Below are positions 51,249 to 60,303 of a stretch of DNA of 64,000 bases, one piece after another. Origin of the DNA: Scandinavium sp002470465 (GTDB lineage: Bacteria > Pseudomonadota > Gammaproteobacteria > Enterobacterales > Enterobacteriaceae); NCBI RefSeq assembly GCF_040750395.1, contig NZ_JBFLVD010000035.1, forward strand, positions 42,251 through 106,250. Direction: 5' to 3'. A program made the position numbers and the translations under genes. The notes beneath the pieces were generated by a model, which worked only from the letters and a program-made list of their open reading frames with translations, made no database searches and was not told where the DNA came from. How positions within the stretch are numbered: position 1 is the first letter of the stretch; every line of letters starts with the position of its first letter.

Positions 51249-52549
51249 TTCATCTCCTTGAGGGCGGCAATGCGCAGGGTGACGGCGTTTTTATGGGCGG
51301 TCAGGCGTTCTGCCGCGGCCAGCGTTTCAATGGTGGAAGCCAGAGTGGCAAAGCCCTCTTTTGAGAGTTCCTGCACAGTCATGCGTTTCTGGAAGTCTGC
51401 CAGACCGAGGCTCGAACAGGTGGCTGTGTAACCGTAGGTCGGGAGCACATGGTTGGTGCCGGAGGCGTAATCACCTGCTGATTCCGGTGACCAGTCGCCT
51501 AAAAAGACGGAGCCGGCGCTGGTGATGCCATCAACGAGCGAACGCGCATCGCGAGTTTGTATGATCAGGTGCTCGGGGCCGTACTGGTTAGAGATTGCCA
51601 CGCACTGGGCTAAATCGCGGGCGACGATCAGACGGCTTGCAGAGAGCGCCTGGCGTGCAGTTTCTGCGCGAGGCAGTTCAGCAAGCTGACGTTCAACAGC
51701 GACTGCGACCCTGGACGCCATATCGGCATCCGGCGTCAGCAAAATGACCTGCGAATCCGGCCCGTGCTCCGCCTGCGAAAGTAAATCCGAAGCCACGAAA
51801 TCCGGCGTTGCGCCGCTGTCGGCAATGACCAGCACTTCCGAAGGCCCGGCTGGCATCTCAATGGCGGCTCCATCAAGGCGCTGGCTGACCTGACGTTTAG
51901 CTTCGGTGACAAAAGCGTTGCCCGGGCCAAAGATTTTGTCGACTTTCGGCACGGATTCGGTGCCCAGCGCCAGTGCGGCAATGGCCTGTGCACCGCCGAC
52001 GTTGAAAATATCCTGTACGCCACACAGTTTTGCCGCATAGAGGATCTCATCGGCAATGGGGGGCGGCGAGCACAGCACCACTTTTTGGCAGCCCGCGATG
52101 CGCGCTGGCGTCGCGAGCATTAATACCGTTGAGAATAGCGGGGCAGAGCCGCCTGGGATATACAGGCCGACGGAGGCAATTGGACGCGTGACCTGCTGGC
52201 ATCGCACGCCAGGCAACGTTTCCACGTCGACGGTTTGCAGCTTCTGTGCAACGTGGAAGGTCTCCACATTTTTTACGGCGACTGCCATTGCTTGCTTCAG
52301 TTCATCACTCAGACGGCTGCTGGCCGCTTCGATTTCCTGTTCGCTGACTTTCAGGGCCGCAACGTCGGTTTTATCAAATTTTGCACTGTATTCACGCAGT
52401 GCCGCATCGCCGTTGGCTTTGACGTTGTTGAGGATCTCCGCCACGGTGCTGCTGATGCTTTCTGAGGCCGAAATAGCCGGGCGCATCAGCAGATCGCGCT
52501 GCTGCTCAGGGCTGATACTGTTCCAGTCGATAATGGTATTGAAGCTCAT
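51245..52549 (-). CDS. hisD: HisD, histidinol dehydrogenase
   Basis: HisD does the last two steps, histidinol to histidine, with NAD and zinc. It shows G-L-Y-I-P-G-G-S-A-P near residue 127, the P-A-G-P-S-E-V segment near 231 and S-Q-A-E-H-G-P-D-S-Q with the active-site/zinc residues near 260. The length of 434 residues equals E. coli. A REP-like element lies in the 95-base gap to hisG, the only sizeable gap inside this operon. Confidence 0.97.
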   Translation of the reverse strand: MSFNTIIDWNSISPEQQRDLLMRPAISASESISSTVAEILNNVKANGDAALREYSAKFDKTDVAALKVSEQEIEAASSRLSDELKQAMAVAVKNVETFHVAQKLQTVDVETLPGVRCQQVTRPIASVGLYIPGGSAPLFSTVLMLATPARIAGCQKVVLCSPPPIADEILYAAKLCGVQDIFNVGGAQAIAALALGTESVPKVDKIFGPGNAFVTEAKRQVSQRLDGAAIEMPAGPSEVLVIADSGATPDFVASDLLSQAEHGPDSQVILLTPDADMASRVAVAVERQLAELPRAETARQALSASRLIVARDLAQCVAISNQYGPEHLIIQTRDARSLVDGITSAGSVFLGDWSPESAGDYASGTNHVLPTYGYTATCSSLGLADFQKRMTVQELSKEGFATLASTIETLAAAERLTAHKNAVTLRIAALKEMK

Positions 52550-52563
52550 ATCACTTTCCTTTT

Positions 52564-52631
52564 TCCGGATGCGTGTCGCTTATCCGGCCTGCAAGACCCG
52601 TAGGCCCGGTTTGCCTCTGCGCCACCGGGCA
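52564..52631 (+). repeat. REP/BIME-like palindrome, hisG-hisD gap
   Basis: TCCGGATGCGTGTCGCTTATCCGGCCTGC is followed by GTAGGCCCGGT and GCCACCGGGC. It has the same order of parts as the element at 15458-15522, and it reads on the strand opposite to his transcription. It fills the gap after hisG, where it could affect hisG mRNA decay or the hisG to hisD expression ratio. Confidence 0.85.
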
Positions 52632-52644
52632 CCGTCACCTGGAG

Positions 52645-53544
52645 TTACTCCATCATCTTCTCAATCGGCAGCACCAGAATGGAGCTCGCGCCGAGCGCTT
52701 TCAGTTTTTCCATCGTCTCCCAGAACAGGGTTTCGCTGCTGACCATGTGCATTGCCACGCGCTGCTGATCGCCTGCCAGCGGCAGAATTGTTGGACGCTC
52801 GGCACCCGGTAGCAGGGCAACGACTTCTTCCAGGCGCTCGGTTGGCGCGTGCATCATGATGTATTTCGATTCGCGAGCCTGGATCACGCCCTGGATACGA
52901 GTCAGCAGTTTGTCGATCAGCTGCTGTTTGACTTCCGGCATCTCACCGTCGCGCTGAATCAGACAGGCTTTGGAGCGATAAATCACTTCAACTTCGCGCA
53001 GGCCGTTGGCTTCAAGCGTTGCGCCTGTAGAAACGAGATCGCAGATGGCATCTGCCAGGCCTGCACGTGGAGCAACTTCTACAGAGCCGTTCAGCAGACA
53101 GGATTTGAACGAGATACCTTTCTGGTCAAGGTAGCGCTTCAGCAGGTGTGGATAAGAGGTCGCGATACGTTTGCCGTCAAGCGCAGCCGGGCCGTCCCAG
53201 GCTTCGTCAGCCGGGGTGGCAAGCGACAGGCGGCAGCCGCCGAAATCCAGACGACGCAGGGTGAAATAGCGCGGATCGTCACCCTGGGCACGGCGGCTCA
53301 GCAGCTCTTCTTCCAGCACGTTTTCACCGATGATGCCGAGGTCAACCACGCCATCCATCACCAGGCCGGGGATATCGTCGTCACGCACGCGCAGAATATC
53401 GATTGGCATGTTTTCTGCCAGCGCAATCAGGCGCTGGGTGTGCAGATTGATTTTTATGCCGCAGCGGGCCAGCAATTCGCGTGAATCATCGCTTAAGCGG
53501 CCAGATTTCTGCATAGCTATGCGTAAACGGCTCTTGTCTGTCAT
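52645..53544 (-). CDS. hisG: HisG, ATP phosphoribosyltransferase
   Basis: HisG is the first, histidine-inhibited enzyme of the pathway. It is the long form with a C-terminal regulatory domain. It shows L-R-I-A-M-Q-K-S-G-R-L at the N-terminus, the PRPP-binding D-A-I-C-D-L-V-S-T-G-A-T-L near 170. The ATG at 53544 gives 299 residues as in E. coli. It is the first structural gene after the attenuator. Confidence 0.97.
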   Translation of the reverse strand: MTDKSRLRIAMQKSGRLSDDSRELLARCGIKINLHTQRLIALAENMPIDILRVRDDDIPGLVMDGVVDLGIIGENVLEEELLSRRAQGDDPRYFTLRRLDFGGCRLSLATPADEAWDGPAALDGKRIATSYPHLLKRYLDQKGISFKSCLLNGSVEVAPRAGLADAICDLVSTGATLEANGLREVEVIYRSKACLIQRDGEMPEVKQQLIDKLLTRIQGVIQARESKYIMMHAPTERLEEVVALLPGAERPTILPLAGDQQRVAMHMVSSETLFWETMEKLKALGASSILVLPIEKMME

Positions 53545-53588
53545 TTTCTTATCCTCGTATCCCGTCTCAATCACTGAAAAACTGCGCC

Positions 53589-53628
53589 CAAAAAAAAGCC
53601 CCCGGAAGTGCGATCTTCCGGGGGCTTT
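53589..53628 (-). terminator. Histidine operon attenuator terminator
   Basis: On the minus strand AGCCCCCGGAAG and its complement CTTCCGGGGGCT form a 12-base stem with a 6-base loop (53597-53608 with 53615-53626), followed by eight T. It sits between hisL and hisG, where the his attenuator is known to be. Confidence 0.95.
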
Positions 53629-53688
53629 CTCTTGCGTTCTGCACCACTGGAAGATCTAACCGTCTTCCAGCACACATCGCCTGAAAGA

Positions 53689-53739
53689 CTAGTCAGGGTG
53701 ATGGTGATGATGGTGGTGTTTAAATTGAACGCGTGTCAT
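53689..53739 (-). CDS. hisL: HisL, histidine operon leader peptide
   Basis: The 16-residue peptide M-T-R-V-Q-F-K followed by seven histidines, P and D is the classic his leader. Ribosome stalling at the seven histidine codons when charged tRNA-His is scarce prevents the terminator at 53589-53628 from forming. The sequence is the same as I recall for E. coli and Salmonella. Confidence 0.97.
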   Translation of the reverse strand: MTRVQFKHHHHHHHPD

Positions 53740-53777
53740 AAATTTCTCGTTGAATGCTTATGCATTTGATGCCTTTT

Positions 53778-53807
53778 AAGCTAAACCAGTTCATCAGCTG
53801 AATGCAA
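53778..53807 (-). promoter_or_regulatory. Histidine operon promoter
   Basis: On the minus strand TTGCAT (53802-53807) and TAGCTT (53778-53783) are 18 bases apart, about 40 bases before hisL. Position and sequence match the known hisp1 promoter of Salmonella and E. coli closely. Confidence 0.75.
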
Positions 53808-53915
53808 GGCCTTTTTTTCATCATTAATTCATTTCATCTTCGCCAGATAAATTGTCAGTTGGCAAGGGCTGGCGTAGCCTTATTAGAGGAATGCGAACAT
53901 GTCAGGAGAACGCAG

Positions 53916-54734
53916 ATGAAAAAGGTCGCCATCGTGGGATTGGGCTGGCTGGGTATGCCGCTGGCGCTGTCATTAACGGCCCGGGGCTGGCAGGTGGCCG
54001 GCAGTAAAACGACTGAGGATGGGGTTGAGGCCGCGCGGATGTGTGGCATTGAGAGCTACATGCTGCGTCTGGAGCCTGAGCTGATCTGTGATGCCGACGA
54101 TCTGGACGCGCTGATGAACGTTGATGCGCTGGTGATTACGCTCCCCGCCCGACGTAGCGGACCGGGAGAGGAATTTTATCTGCGTGCGGTGCAGGAAATT
54201 GTTGATAGCGCTCTGGCGTATCATATTCCGCGCATCGTCTTTACCAGCTCAACGTCCGTATACGGAAAAGGGCAGGGGGCGATTAAAGAGACTGCGTCTC
54301 GCGAGCCGATTACTTCAAGCGGCAGGGTGCTAAAAGAGCTGGAAGACTGGCTGCATAATCTTCCGGGCACGTCAGTGGATATTTTACGGCTCGCGGGTCT
54401 GGTCGGCCCGGGCCGCCATCCGGGTCGGTTCTTTGCCGGGAAATCCGCGCCGGACGGTCAGCAGGGCGTTAACCTGGTGCATCTTGAGGATGTCATTTCT
54501 GCGATTGCGCTCCTGCTTCAGGCACCGAAAGGCGGTCATATCTATAATCTCTGTGCGCCAGGCCATCCTTCGCGCTCAACCTTCTATCCGCAGATGGCGC
54601 GCGAATTGGGGCTTGAACCGCCGGTGTTCAGCGACAGCGCTGAGAAAGGACGCATTATTGATGGCAACCGCATTTGTTCAGAACTGGGGTTTGAATATCA
54701 GTATCCCGATCCGCTGGTGATGCCGCTGGAATAA
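53916..54734 (+). CDS. yeeZ: YeeZ, SDR-type putative epimerase
   Basis: The 272-residue protein has an N-terminal Rossmann motif V-G-L-G-W-L-G and the segment F-T-S-S-T-S-V-Y-G near residue 107, as in atypical extended SDRs of the YeeZ group. The substrate is unknown. The ATG at 53916 has AGGAG seven bases upstream and fits the E. coli length; a longer reading from 53802 has no support. It is divergent from the his operon and followed by yeeY, as in E. coli. Confidence 0.93.
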   Translation: MKKVAIVGLGWLGMPLALSLTARGWQVAGSKTTEDGVEAARMCGIESYMLRLEPELICDADDLDALMNVDALVITLPARRSGPGEEFYLRAVQEIVDSALAYHIPRIVFTSSTSVYGKGQGAIKETASREPITSSGRVLKELEDWLHNLPGTSVDILRLAGLVGPGRHPGRFFAGKSAPDGQQGVNLVHLEDVISAIALLLQAPKGGHIYNLCAPGHPSRSTFYPQMARELGLEPPVFSDSAEKGRIIDGNRICSELGFEYQYPDPLVMPLE

Positions 54735-54772
54735 CGCTCCCGCGGTGACATCGCGTACCGTAAGGAGCGACG

Positions 54773-55690
54773 ATGAAACCATTGCTGGAAGTCCTCATCA
54801 TCCTTGATGCGCTTGATAAAGAAGGGAGTTTTGCTGCGGCCTCGGCAAAGCTCTTTAAAACGCCGTCGGCGCTGAGCTACACCATTCATAAGCTGGAAAG
54901 TGACCTCAATATTCAACTGCTTGACCGCAGCGGCCACCGGGCGACGTTTACGCGCACCGGTAAAATGCTTCTGGAGAAAGGACGGGAGGTGCTGCATACC
55001 GTACGTGAGCTGGAAAAGCAGGCCATCAAGCTGCATGAAGGCTGGGAGAACGATCTGGTGATCGGCGTGGATGATACCTTTCCTTTCTCTTTACTGGCCC
55101 CTCTCATTGAACGGTTCTATGAAAACCACAATGTAACCCGACTCAAGTTTATCAATGGCGTGCTCGGCGGTTCCTGGGAAGCGCTGATTCAGGGACGTGC
55201 GGATATTGTCGTCGGTGCGTTACACGATCCTCCACCGCTCAGCGATTTTGGTTTTGCTCCGCTCGGGGAGCTGGAGCAGATTTTCGTCGTGGCGCCGCAT
55301 CATCCGTTGGCCTCTGAGGTTGAGCCTTTAAATCGCAAAATCATCAAACGCCACCGGGCAATTGTGGTGGGAGATGGCACCACGCCTGACTGTCCGGCAT
55401 TTCAGCAGCTGCTTGACGACCAGGAAGCGATCACCGTTTTTGACTTTAAAACCAAGCTGGAGCTCCAAATTAGCGGGCTGGGCTGTGGCTATTTACCGCG
55501 CTATCTGGCCCAGCGTTTTATCGAAAGCGGAGCGCTGGTGGAAAAGCAGGTTACGGCTCATATGCCATTTGATGCAGTGTGGATGGGGTGGAATGAACAA
55601 ACTGCGGGCCTTGCCAGCCGCTGGTGGAGGGATGCGGTTTTAGCAAATAGTGCTATCGCTGCCGTGTACCAGCGCGGCAGCGATGAATAA
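54773..55690 (+). CDS. yeeY: YeeY, LysR-family regulator
   Basis: The 305-residue product has an N-terminal winged helix-turn-helix (residues about 5-65, with A-A-S-A-K-L-F-K-T-P-S-A-L-S-Y-T-I-H-K-L-E) and a C-terminal substrate-binding domain. The target genes are not known; in E. coli it lies next to yeeZ and plaP. A terminator follows about 100 bases after the stop. Confidence 0.93.
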   Translation: MKPLLEVLIILDALDKEGSFAAASAKLFKTPSALSYTIHKLESDLNIQLLDRSGHRATFTRTGKMLLEKGREVLHTVRELEKQAIKLHEGWENDLVIGVDDTFPFSLLAPLIERFYENHNVTRLKFINGVLGGSWEALIQGRADIVVGALHDPPPLSDFGFAPLGELEQIFVVAPHHPLASEVEPLNRKIIKRHRAIVVGDGTTPDCPAFQQLLDDQEAITVFDFKTKLELQISGLGCGYLPRYLAQRFIESGALVEKQVTAHMPFDAVWMGWNEQTAGLASRWWRDAVLANSAIAAVYQRGSDE

Positions 55691-55787
55691 TCAGACAGTT
55701 AGCGCAGAGAATTGTCTGGAGTGCCATGCATTCTCTTGTGTTTATGTGTGGAAAGGGGCAAAATGCGCGCCAGCAAAAAATGAGACT

Positions 55788-55822
55788 AACCGACGCAACT
55801 TTGAGGCGTCGGTTATTTTTTT
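55788..55822 (+). terminator. Terminator after yeeY
   Basis: AACCGACGC at 55788-55796 pairs with GCGTCGGTT at 55806-55814, followed by ATTTTTTT. It separates yeeY from plaP. Confidence 0.88.
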
Positions 55823-55974
55823 GCTTTCGAGACACACTCATACAAAACAAGAGGCCGGGCTTCGTACCGGATAGATACTTACCTAAAAATCGACAGTTGT
55901 TGTCGCCGAGGAAATCCAAAAAATGGGGCAATTTTTTGCTTACGCGACGGTTTTCACCGTAAAGGGGAATGACC

Positions 55975-57333
55975 ATGTCGCATAACGTTACTCCAAACAC
56001 CTCTCGCGTGGAATTACGTAAATCGCTTACGTTGATTCCGGTTGTTATGATGGGTCTTGCCTATATGCAGCCTATGACGCTGTTCGATACTTTCGGTATC
56101 GTATCAGGACTGACCGACGGTCACGTCCCGACAGCCTATGCATTCGCTCTGATAGCCATCCTGTTTACCGCATTAAGCTACGGTAAGCTGGTTCGCCGCT
56201 ATCCGTCCGCAGGTTCCGCCTATACCTATGCTCAGAAATCCATTAGCCCGACGGTTGGCTTTATGGTGGGCTGGTCTTCGCTGCTTGATTATCTGTTCAT
56301 GCCGATGATCAATATCCTGCTGGCAAAAATTTACTTTGAAGCGCTGGTGCCTTCGGTGCCGTCGTGGATCTTTGTTGTTGCGCTGGTGGCCTTTATGACC
56401 ATCTCTAACCTGCGCAGCATTAAAACCGTGGCTAACTTCAACACCCTGATTGTGGTGCTGCAGATGGGTATCGTTGCTGTCATTGTCGGCATGATCATCT
56501 GGGGCGTACACAATGGTACGGGTGCAGGCACGCTGACCAGTAGTCGTCCATTCTGGTCTGATGGCGCGCACATCACGCCGATGATTACCGGCGCGACGAT
56601 TCTGTGTTTCTCGTTCCTGGGCTTCGACGGTATCTCTTCTCTGTCTGAAGAAACTAAAGATGCTGAACGCGTTATCCCGAAAGCGATTTTCCTGACGGCG
56701 CTGATTGGCGGCCTGGTATTTATCGTTGCGTCTTACTTCCTGCAACTGTACTTCCCGGACATCTCGCGCTTTAAGGATCCGGATGCGTCACAGCCTGAAA
56801 TCATGCTGTACGTGGCTGGTAAAACCTTCCAGTGGGGCGTGCTGATCTTCTCCAGCGTGACCGTTCTGGCTTCCGGTATGGCGGCACACGCAGGCGTTTC
56901 CCGTCTGATGTACGTGATGGGCCGTGATGGCGTCTTCCCGAAAAGCTTCTTCGGCTACGTGCATCCGAAATGGCGTACCCCGGCATGGAACGTGCTGCTG
57001 GTAGGCGCTATTGCACTGCTGGCGATTAAATTTGACCTGGTTACCGCTACGGCGCTGATCAACTTCGGTGCGCTGGTGGCCTTCACCTTCGTTAACCTGT
57101 CGGTGATCTCCCAGTTCTGGATCCGCGAGAAGCGTAACAAAACGCTGAAAGACCACTTCCACTACCTGGTTCTGCCGGTATGTGGCGCGCTGACCGTGGG
57201 CGCATTGTGGATTAACCTGGAAGAGAGCTCGATGGTACTCGGTCTGATTTGGGGCGCGCTGGGCCTGATTTACCTGGCCTGCGTGACCAAAAGCTTCCGC
57301 AACCCGGTTCCTCAGTACGAAGATATCGCTTAA
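55975..57333 (+). CDS. plaP: PlaP, putrescine importer (APC family)
   Basis: PlaP (YeeF) is a low-affinity proton-coupled putrescine importer; in E. coli it is linked to surface motility. The product is a twelve-helix APC-superfamily transporter of 452 residues, the E. coli length. The first-helix region has M-T-L-F-D-T-F-G, and a G-F-D-G-I-S-S-L-S-E-E segment near residue 220 is typical of the family's unwound sixth helix. The ATG at 55975 is preferred because AAAGGGG lies seven bases upstream; the ATG at 55969 abuts that site. Confidence 0.96.
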   Translation: MSHNVTPNTSRVELRKSLTLIPVVMMGLAYMQPMTLFDTFGIVSGLTDGHVPTAYAFALIAILFTALSYGKLVRRYPSAGSAYTYAQKSISPTVGFMVGWSSLLDYLFMPMINILLAKIYFEALVPSVPSWIFVVALVAFMTISNLRSIKTVANFNTLIVVLQMGIVAVIVGMIIWGVHNGTGAGTLTSSRPFWSDGAHITPMITGATILCFSFLGFDGISSLSEETKDAERVIPKAIFLTALIGGLVFIVASYFLQLYFPDISRFKDPDASQPEIMLYVAGKTFQWGVLIFSSVTVLASGMAAHAGVSRLMYVMGRDGVFPKSFFGYVHPKWRTPAWNVLLVGAIALLAIKFDLVTATALINFGALVAFTFVNLSVISQFWIREKRNKTLKDHFHYLVLPVCGALTVGALWINLEESSMVLGLIWGALGLIYLACVTKSFRNPVPQYEDIA

Positions 57334-57346
57334 TTCTGTTAAGCAA

Positions 57347-57381
57347 TAAAAAACCGGAGACAGTGTCTCCGGTTTTTTTAT
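57347..57381. terminator. Bidirectional terminator between plaP and sbcB
   Basis: AAACCGGAGAC-AGT-GTCTCCGGTTT is a perfect 11-base stem with A and T tracts on both sides. It lies between convergent plaP and sbcB. Confidence 0.95.
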
Positions 57382-57396
57382 GTCTGCAATTCAGCC

Positions 57397-58821
57397 TCAG
57401 ACAATCTCTTGTGCGTACTGATACAGCGCTTTTAACAGGGCAAGCTTCTCATTGTCGTTTGCATGCTGGGCGTACAGCGCTTCAAGCTCCTGGGCGTAAG
57501 CCTGTAAGTATTCCGGTGTGAACACATTACGGCGGTGCTGTAGCCAGCGCTGCTGTTCTGCTTCGTCCAGAGTGCCCGGGAAGTTTCGGGCACGATAGTT
57601 AAACAGCAGTTTTTCGATGCGCTTATCGGCAAACGTCAGATCCAGCGCAGGCAGATTACGCGGTTCCGTTTCCAGCAGGATTTTCAGCGCGGCGCGGTCT
57701 GCATCGCTGAAGAAGCCGTTATAGAGCTGGGCGTCGACGTTTTCTGAGGGAACGAATGGCTCGGCTTCGGCGAAAATCGCCACGACTTTGTCACGCACTT
57801 GTGGATTTTCGCGCAGCACTTTGAGGTTATCCAGGCACTGCTGGCGGTTAATACCAAGGCGATCCGCATCTTCCGGACGTAGCGTATTGGCCTGCGCCAG
57901 GATCGGGCATTTATTCAGATGCACCAGCTTAACGGGAACGGCTACCAGCTCGCCCAGCTCGGCTTTTGGCGTGTATAAGCGCTCGCGAAGCTCATCGGCG
58001 CTCAGCTCCAGCAGCGGAGAAATATTGCCCGCCAGATCCACCATTATTACTGCGTTCTTGTTCTCCGGATGCCACGCAAGCGGTGCGACCCAGCTGGTAT
58101 TGCCCCGCCAGGCACCGAACATGCCTGAAATATGCACCAGCGGCTTCATTTGCGGCACGTCTATCAGCGTTGCAAGCTTGTTTTTGCCTCGGTAGCTGTA
58201 GAGGTAATCAAACAGGCGAGGCTGCTGCGTTTTGACGAGCTTCGCCATCGCTATCGTCGCGTAAACATCCGCCATCGCATCGTGCGCATTGCTGTGCTCA
58301 ATGCCGTTGGCTTTGGTCAGGTGCTCCAGGCGGAAACTCGGCAGGCCATCGTCATTCTCGGGCCAGTTGATACCTTCCGGGCGCAGTGCGTAGCAGGCAC
58401 GCATTACATCAAGCAGATCCCAGCGGGAATTATGATTTTGCCAGCTCCAGGCATAGGGATCGTAAAAGTTGCGGTAGAAGATATTACGGGTGACTTCATC
58501 GTCAAATCGTACGTTGTTATACCCGACCACGCAGGTTTTCGGCACGGTAAACAGATCGTGGATTCGACGGGCAAACTCGGCTTCGTTTTCGCCCTTCGCC
58601 AGCGCTTCCTGCGGCGTAATGCCGGTGATCATTACCGCCTGAGGCTGCGGCAGGTAATCGTCGGCGGGCTTGCAGTAAAACACCTCGGGCTCGCCGATGA
58701 TGTTGAAATCAGCGTCGGTACGAATGGCCGCAAATTGTGCGGGTCTGTCCAGCTGTGGGCTGGTGCCGAAGGTTTCGTAATCGTGAAACAGGAAGCCGGC
58801 TTGCGGTGGCGTGTCTTGCAT
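57397..58821 (-). CDS. sbcB: SbcB, exodeoxyribonuclease I
   Basis: SbcB degrades single-stranded DNA 3' to 5' and acts in recombination and mismatch repair. The DEDDh exonuclease motifs are visible: F-H-D14-Y-E16-T at the N-terminus, the second around V-G-Y-N-N-V-R-F-D-D near 100-107, and H-D-A-M-A-D-V near 180. An SH3-like and a helical C-terminal domain follow. Its 474 residues are one short of E. coli. It is divergent from dacD across 180 bases. Confidence 0.96.
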   Translation of the reverse strand: MQDTPPQAGFLFHDYETFGTSPQLDRPAQFAAIRTDADFNIIGEPEVFYCKPADDYLPQPQAVMITGITPQEALAKGENEAEFARRIHDLFTVPKTCVVGYNNVRFDDEVTRNIFYRNFYDPYAWSWQNHNSRWDLLDVMRACYALRPEGINWPENDDGLPSFRLEHLTKANGIEHSNAHDAMADVYATIAMAKLVKTQQPRLFDYLYSYRGKNKLATLIDVPQMKPLVHISGMFGAWRGNTSWVAPLAWHPENKNAVIMVDLAGNISPLLELSADELRERLYTPKAELGELVAVPVKLVHLNKCPILAQANTLRPEDADRLGINRQQCLDNLKVLRENPQVRDKVVAIFAEAEPFVPSENVDAQLYNGFFSDADRAALKILLETEPRNLPALDLTFADKRIEKLLFNYRARNFPGTLDEAEQQRWLQHRRNVFTPEYLQAYAQELEALYAQHANDNEKLALLKALYQYAQEIV

Positions 58822-59001
58822 AGTAATCAGTAACCCGTGTGCGCATTAGCCCGTCATGGTAAACGATTTGCCCTCTCATCAGAAGCATACACACGAGCCG
58901 TGCGGCCTTGCTCGCAGGAAATGTCATATTTCCTTGCAATTTAACGCTGTCAGTAAAGCGTAACTGCCGTAAAAAGAACGGGAATACGAGAAATTGAGGA
59001 T

Positions 59002-60174
59002 ATGCTGTTGAAAGGCCGTTTGTTTATTGCTGTTTCTTTGCTCGCTTCGGGCATTTCCTGCGCAGTTGCCGCAGATTACATTCCCGCACCCGTTCAACCT
59101 CCAGCTATTCAGGCTGCGGCCTGGGTTCTGATGGATTACACCACCGGCCAGGTTCTGACCGCCGGTAACGAACATCAGCAGCGCAATCCCGCGAGCCTGA
59201 CCAAGCTAATGACTGGCTATGTGGTCGATCGCGCGATTGACAGCCACCGTATCAGCCCGGATGACATGGTTACCGTGGGCCGCGATGCGTGGGCGAAAGG
59301 AAATCCCGTCTTTGACGGATCGTCCCTGATGTTTCTGAAGGAGGGCGACAGGCTGAGCGTTCACGACTTAAGTCGTGGCCTGATCGTCGATTCAGGAAAC
59401 GATGCCTGCGTGGCGCTGGCGGATTATGTCGCAGGCGGACAGCCGCAGTTCGTCAATATGATGAATAGCTACGTGCAAAAACTCGGCCTGAAGGACACGC
59501 ATTTTGAAACCGTACACGGTCTGGATGCGCCGGGTCAGCACAGTTCGGCCTACGATTTGGCTGTGCTTTCCCGCGCCATCATTCACGGTGAGCCTGATTT
59601 CTACCACATGTATAGCGAAAAAAGCCTGACGTGGAACGGCATCACTCAAAATAACCGTAACGGGCTGCTGTGGGATAAAACCCTCAACGTCGACGGGCTG
59701 AAAACGGGCCATACTGCCAGCGCTGGCTTTAACCTCATTGCTTCTGCCGTGGACGGCAATCGCCGCCTGATTGCCGTGGTGATGGGCGCGGAAAGCTCCA
59801 AAGGCCGAGAAGATCAGGCGCGTAAATTGCTGCACTGGGGCCAGCAGAATTTCGACACGGTCGAGGTGCTGAAAAATGGCAAGCAGGTGGGCGTAGAGCG
59901 TATCTGGTACGGGGACAAAGAGCAGGTGAGTCTTGGCACCGATCAGGATTTCTGGCTGTCGCTGCCGAAATCCGAAGTGCCAAACATTAAGGCGAAATAC
60001 GTACTCGACAAAAAAGAGCTGGATGCACCGATCGCGGCCCATCAGCGCGTAGGTGAAATTGAACTGTACGACGGCAATAAAATTATTGCCCACTGGCCGC
60101 TGGTGACGCTGGAAAGCGTTGGCAAAGGCGGCATGTTCTCCCGCTTCAGCGACTGGTTGCATCACAAAGCCTGA
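59002..60174 (+). CDS. dacD: DacD, D-alanyl-D-alanine carboxypeptidase (PBP6b)
   Basis: DacD trims the terminal D-alanine of peptidoglycan pentapeptides in the periplasm. It has a signal peptide to about residue 24, then the serine-peptidase motifs S65-L-T-K68, S-G-N near 132 and K-T-G near 235, and a C-terminal PBP5-type beta domain with an amphipathic anchor (F-S-R-F-S-D-W-L-H-H). The length of 390 residues is close to E. coli DacD. Confidence 0.95.
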   Translation: MLLKGRLFIAVSLLASGISCAVAADYIPAPVQPPAIQAAAWVLMDYTTGQVLTAGNEHQQRNPASLTKLMTGYVVDRAIDSHRISPDDMVTVGRDAWAKGNPVFDGSSLMFLKEGDRLSVHDLSRGLIVDSGNDACVALADYVAGGQPQFVNMMNSYVQKLGLKDTHFETVHGLDAPGQHSSAYDLAVLSRAIIHGEPDFYHMYSEKSLTWNGITQNNRNGLLWDKTLNVDGLKTGHTASAGFNLIASAVDGNRRLIAVVMGAESSKGREDQARKLLHWGQQNFDTVEVLKNGKQVGVERIWYGDKEQVSLGTDQDFWLSLPKSEVPNIKAKYVLDKKELDAPIAAHQRVGEIELYDGNKIIAHWPLVTLESVGKGGMFSRFSDWLHHKA

Positions 60175-60183
60175 TCCTCTCTG

Positions 60184-60212
60184 AACGCTCCCATCCGGGG
60201 GCGTTTTACTTT
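60184..60212 (+). terminator. Terminator after dacD
   Basis: AACGCTCCC at 60184-60192 pairs with GGGGGCGTT at 60197-60205 with one G-T pair, followed by TTACTTTT. It begins 10 bases after the dacD stop. Confidence 0.75.
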
Positions 60213-60266
60213 TATGTTCTGTGAAATATCGCACATACTCCATCAGATGTGTTTGCTAGATTTTAT

Positions 60267-60282
60267 ATGTATATTTATCCAG
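60267..60282 (+). promoter_or_regulatory. LexA-like box upstream of sbmC
   Basis: ATGTATATTTATCCAG matches 13 of 16 positions of the LexA consensus CTGTATATATATACAG. It lies 21 bases before the sbmC start. sbmC is an SOS gene in E. coli, so a LexA operator is expected here. The left half is the weaker one (ATG in place of CTG). Confidence 0.7.
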
Positions 60283-60303
60283 TAAATCGTTAGCGGAGGC
60301 AGT

